15,546 nucleotides of DNA from Pseudomonadota bacterium (GTDB lineage: Bacteria; Pseudomonadota; Alphaproteobacteria; Sphingomonadales; Sphingomonadaceae). The notes beneath the pieces were generated by a model. The model did not search any database. It was not told where the DNA came from and saw only the letters and a list, made by a program, of their open reading frames with translations. Each line of letters starts with the position of its first letter. Positions within the stretch are counted from its first letter, which is position 1. Below, one piece after another: positions 13,203 through 15,546 of this stretch. Both the position numbers and the translations under genes were made by a program. The DNA lies in contig JAKOWQ010000357.1 of assembly GCA_029781465.1 (NCBI GenBank), positions 1-15,546 of the forward strand. The letters run 5' to 3'.

Positions 13203-14414
13203 TCAAAACTCCACCGGCCCGTCGAGTTCCTTCACCTGCCACGGCAACCCTTGCGTGTTGAGCATGTCCATGAACGGATCGGGGTCCATCTGCTCCATGT
13301 TGAACACGCCCTCGCCCTTCCAGGCATCGGTCAGCATCATCGCCGCGCCGATCATTGCCGGGACGCCGGTGGTATAGCTGATCGCCTGGTTTCCGGTTTC
13401 GGCATAGGCGTCTTCGTGATCGCAGATGTTGTAGATGTAGAAGGTCTTCTCGCCGCTGCCATCGAGCGTTTCGCCGGTGGCGATATCGCCGATGTTGGTC
13501 TTGCCCTTGGTGGTCGGGCCGAGCGTTTCGGGCTTGGGCAGGACAGCGGCGAGGAACTGAAGCGGCACGATCTCCTTGCCCTGGTACATCACCGGATCGA
13601 TCCGGGTCATGCCCACGTTCTGAAGTACGGTCAGGTGGGTGATATAGGCATCGCCGAAGGTCATCCAGAACCGGCCACGCTCCATCTCTGGCAGGAATTT
13701 GGCCAGGCTCTCCAGCTCCTCGTGATACATCATGTACATGTTCTTGGGGCCGACCTGGTCGAAATCGAACGCCACCTTCTTGCTCATCGCCGGGGTCTCG
13801 ACGAACTGGCCGTTCTCCCAGTGCCGCGCCGGCGCGGTCACTTCGCGGATGTTGATTTCCGGGTTGAAATTGGTCGCGAAGGCCTGGCCATGATCGCCGC
13901 CGTTGCAATCGAGGATGTCGAGCGTGCGGATGGTCCTGAGCTTGTGCTTCTTCAGCCACATCGCAAACACGCTGGTCACGCCCGGATCGAAGCCCGAGCC
14001 GAGCAGCGCCATCAGTCCCTTCTCCCGGAAACGATCATGATAGGCCCACTGCCACTTGTATTCGAACTTGGCCTCGTCCTTGGGTTCGTAGTTGGCGGTG
14101 TCGAGGTAGCTGACCCCCGCTGCCAGGCAGGCGTCCATGATCGGCAGGTCCTGGTAAGGCAGCGCCAAGTTGACCACCAGTTTCGGGCCGATCTGCTCGA
14201 TCAGCCGGGTCAGCGCGGGAACTTCCTCGGCGTCGATCTCATAGGTCTGGACCACCTGCCCGGTGCGTTCCTTCACCGAAGCCGCTATCGCATCGCACTT
14301 GGCGCGGGTGCGGCTGGCGAGGTGAATCTCGCTGAAAATGGAAGAATTCATCGCCATCTTGTGGACACAGACCGAGCTGACCCCGCCCGCGCCGATCACC
14401 AGAACCTTGCTCAC
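13203..14414 (-). CDS. Carboxynorspermidine (carboxyspermidine) synthase, saccharopine-dehydrogenase family
   Basis: A 403-residue NAD(P)H-dependent enzyme of the saccharopine dehydrogenase family. It joins aspartate beta-semialdehyde to putrescine or diaminopropane by reductive condensation, giving carboxyspermidine or carboxynorspermidine. The N-terminal Rossmann motif is GAGGVSS (8-14), with HLASRT (31-36) at the end of the second strand as in NADP-using members. The family's GSGFDPGVTSVFA (near 148-160) and YNICDHEDAY stretches are clear. This set matches carboxynorspermidine synthases rather than lysine-pathway saccharopine dehydrogenases. The start codon is GTG at 14414 with AAGGAG nine bases upstream. 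NspC, the next enzyme, lies downstream on the same strand but is separated from it by the GxxExxY cassette. The gene diverges from the dehydratase gene across 47 bases. Confidence 0.95.
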   Translation of the reverse strand: MSKVLVIGAGGVSSVCVHKMAMNSSIFSEIHLASRTRAKCDAIAASVKERTGQVVQTYEIDAEEVPALTRLIEQIGPKLVVNLALPYQDLPIMDACLAAGVSYLDTANYEPKDEAKFEYKWQWAYHDRFREKGLMALLGSGFDPGVTSVFAMWLKKHKLRTIRTLDILDCNGGDHGQAFATNFNPEINIREVTAPARHWENGQFVETPAMSKKVAFDFDQVGPKNMYMMYHEELESLAKFLPEMERGRFWMTFGDAYITHLTVLQNVGMTRIDPVMYQGKEIVPLQFLAAVLPKPETLGPTTKGKTNIGDIATGETLDGSGEKTFYIYNICDHEDAYAETGNQAISYTTGVPAMIGAAMMLTDAWKGEGVFNMEQMDPDPFMDMLNTQGLPWQVKELDGPVEF

Positions 14415-14461
14415 TGCTCGAATCTCCTTGCCACCAATGCGCGCGCATATAGGATTGTTTC

Positions 14462-15439
14462 ATGTCCGCACAACAAATGCACAGCCCCACAGCCGAAGGC
14501 GTGGCTCGCGCCGCCGCCAAGATAGCACAGCTTCTGCCGCGCACACCCCTGCTCGAAACCGAAATCGGCGGGCAGCCTATCTGGTGCAAGGCAGAGAGCC
14601 TCCAGCCGGTGGGCGCGTTCAAGATTCGCGGCGCCTGGCACCGCCTGACCGACCTTGGCGAAGCCGAGCGCAAGGCCGGGGTCGTGGGGGTATCCAGCGG
14701 CAATCACGCCCAGGGCGTGGCCTGGGCAGCGCAGCGCCTTGGCATTCCCGCCACGATCGTCATGCCGGTCGATGCCCCGCAGGTAAAGCTTACCGCGACC
14801 CGGGCGATGGGGGCCGAAGTGGTGCTTTATGATCGCCCGGGCGGAGAGGACCGCGATACGCTGGCAACCCGGCTGTGCCAGGAACGCGGCGCAACACTGG
14901 TCCATGCCTATGCCGATCCCTGGGTGATCGAGGGCCAGGGCAGTACCGGGCTGGAAATTGCCGAGCAGATGGCCGAGCGCGGGCTTGGCGCGCCAACCCG
15001 CATCGTCTGCCCTTGCGGAGGCGGTGGGTTGACTGCGGGACTGGCGTTGGCCTGCCCCGATGCGGCAATCGTTCCGGTTGAGCCCGAAGGTTGGGACGAC
15101 GTGCGCCTCAGTCTCGAACGGGGAGAGATCCAGCGCGTTCCCGCCGATGCCCCACCCACTCCCTGCGACGCGCTGCAAACCCCCGCCACATGGCCGATCA
15201 ATTTCGCCGTGCTGCAAAAGCGGGTGCCGTTCGGGCTGTTCGTGACGCCAGCCGAGGTCCGCGCGGCGCAGCGCTTTGCCTTCGACAGGCTGCATCTGGT
15301 GATCGAACCGGGTGGCGCCGCAGCCCTCGCGGCGGCGCTGGCGGGCAAGGTCGATCTTGGCGGACGCACCGTGATCGTACTTTCGGGCGGCAACACCGAT
15401 CCCGAGAGCTTTGCCAGAGTCTTGCTGCAACAGGATTAG
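14462..15439 (+). CDS. Threonine/serine dehydratase (fold-II PLP enzyme, no ACT domain)
   Basis: A 325-residue fold-II PLP enzyme. The cofactor lysine is Lys54 in GAFKIRGA; the asparagine loop is SSGNHAQG at 78-85, the phosphate-binding loop CGGGGL at 185-190, EPGGAAALAA at 282-291 and SGGN at 308-311. Members deaminate threonine to 2-oxobutanoate or serine to pyruvate; serine racemase and hydroxyaspartate ammonia-lyase are close relatives and cannot be excluded. The length matches catabolic or general dehydratases. The C-terminal ACT regulatory region of biosynthetic IlvA is absent, so isoleucine feedback is not expected. ATG at 14462 has AGGA seven bases upstream; Met6 at 14477 is an alternative. 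A TTGCCA-16-TAGGAT pair at 14428-14455 looks promoter-like but lies too close to the ATG to be certain. Confidence 0.92.
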   Translation: MSAQQMHSPTAEGVARAAAKIAQLLPRTPLLETEIGGQPIWCKAESLQPVGAFKIRGAWHRLTDLGEAERKAGVVGVSSGNHAQGVAWAAQRLGIPATIVMPVDAPQVKLTATRAMGAEVVLYDRPGGEDRDTLATRLCQERGATLVHAYADPWVIEGQGSTGLEIAEQMAERGLGAPTRIVCPCGGGGLTAGLALACPDAAIVPVEPEGWDDVRLSLERGEIQRVPADAPPTPCDALQTPATWPINFAVLQKRVPFGLFVTPAEVRAAQRFAFDRLHLVIEPGGAAALAAALAGKVDLGGRTVIVLSGGNTDPESFARVLLQQD

Positions 15440-15445
15440 TTGCGT

Positions 15446-15474
15446 TTGACAATCGGTTGATCCGGGGACAACTT
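15446..15474 (+). promoter_or_regulatory. Candidate promoter of the last, partial gene
   Basis: A perfect TTGACA (15446-15451) begins seven bases after the dehydratase stop. At 17 bases the -10 is poor (CAACTT). Alphaproteobacterial promoters often keep a good -35 with a degenerate -10, so this is plausible but weak. It would place the transcription start close to the hairpin at 15475-15504, leaving little or none of the 5' arm to spare. Confidence 0.35.
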
Positions 15475-15504
15475 CCCCCGGCTGCTCGCGCAGCCAATTG
15501 GGGG
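15475..15504 (+). promoter_or_regulatory. 5' leader hairpin overlapping the Shine-Dalgarno of the last gene
   Basis: CCCCC (15475-15479) and GGCTGC (15480-15485) pair with GCAGCC (15490-15495) and GGGGG (15500-15504) around a TCGC tetraloop, giving 11 base pairs with AATT bulged out on one side. The 3' strand overlaps the start of GGGGGAG, the Shine-Dalgarno of the ATG at 15514. There is no T tract, so a terminator role for the preceding dehydratase gene is less likely than an effect on translation. Confidence 0.5.
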
Positions 15505-15513
15505 AGAAAACCA

Positions 15514-15546
15514 ATGCAAGCGCAAATGCTCGCGCCGGCGGCCACG
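15514..15546 (+). CDS. 5' end of a gene running out of the window
   Basis: An ATG at 15514 stands eight bases after a strong GGGGAG Shine-Dalgarno and opens a frame of 11 codons (Met-Gln-Ala-Gln-Met-Leu-Ala-Pro-Ala-Ala-Thr) to the window edge. The start of a hydrophobic segment after a short polar N-terminus recalls MAPEG-family membrane proteins of related bacteria, but so little is visible that this is a guess. Its own promoter-like TTGACA and leader hairpin suggest separate control from the dehydratase gene. Confidence 0.5.
   Translation, partial: MQAQMLAPAAT

Noticed and set aside
13141..13959. Upstream extension of the GxxExxY frame into the carboxynorspermidine synthase gene
   Set aside because: The frame is open by chance across another gene. 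Family character starts only at the GTG with a good Shine-Dalgarno at 13140.
14428..14455. Promoter-like TTGCCA-16-TAGGAT before the dehydratase gene
   Set aside because: The -10 would lie six bases before the ATG and coincide with the Shine-Dalgarno, implying a leaderless start that contradicts it; too uncertain to list as a feature.

Overview
The window looks like chromosomal DNA of an alphaproteobacterium, most likely of the Sphingomonadales (Erythrobacteraceae or Sphingomonadaceae type). The evidence is high-GC coding throughout, a Shemin-type 5-aminolevulinate synthase (HemA), the plsY-dprA pair, and a spermidine route through carboxyspermidine (ODC, carboxynorspermidine synthase, NspC). 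This placement comes from protein resemblance and gene content recalled from memory; no search was run. No rRNA, tRNA or CRISPR array was seen.

Layout. 1-381 is the 3' end of an unrecognised gene. It meets a convergent small membrane-protein gene (644-997, minus) at a 264-bp non-coding element with 29-bp terminal inverted repeats and a flanking TA dinucleotide (379-646). That gene is the last of a minus-strand operon plsY-dprA-membrane protein, whose genes are joined by TGATG stop/start overlaps. The plus strand then carries a membrane-anchored metallo-beta-lactamase-fold hydrolase (2834-3760), hemA (3832-5046) and a NarL-type sensor kinase/response regulator pair (5069-7329, ATGA overlap). 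The minus strand follows with an ornithine/lysine decarboxylase (7348-8538), preceded by a structured leader RNA, and with a serine hydrolase cotranscribed with lemA (8692-10489). A DUF3137 gene (10559-11509, plus) diverges from lemA. Next is a minus-strand spermidine operon, carboxynorspermidine synthase then nspC (14414-11502), split by a small GxxExxY nuclease-like gene enclosed in inverted repeats (12710-13185). The window ends with a threonine/serine dehydratase (14462-15439, plus) and the first codons of another gene (15514 on).

How the genes fit together. The decarboxylase would make putrescine. Carboxynorspermidine synthase would condense putrescine with aspartate semialdehyde, and NspC would decarboxylate the product to spermidine, so one polyamine pathway sits at two loci about 3 kb apart. 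LemA and DUF3137 are recurrent genomic partners. The two-component pair directly follows hemA, but its signal and targets cannot be read from sequence.

The most notable non-standard structures are four. (1) A MITE-like element sits exactly in the TA shared by two overlapping convergent stop codons. (2) A GxxExxY cassette with long inverted repeats interrupts the spermidine operon and appears to bring its own ribosome binding site. (3) A 16-bp stem in the decarboxylase leader closes over its likely ribosome binding site, possibly related to the speF RNA motif. (4) A hairpin at 15475-15504 masks the Shine-Dalgarno of the last gene.
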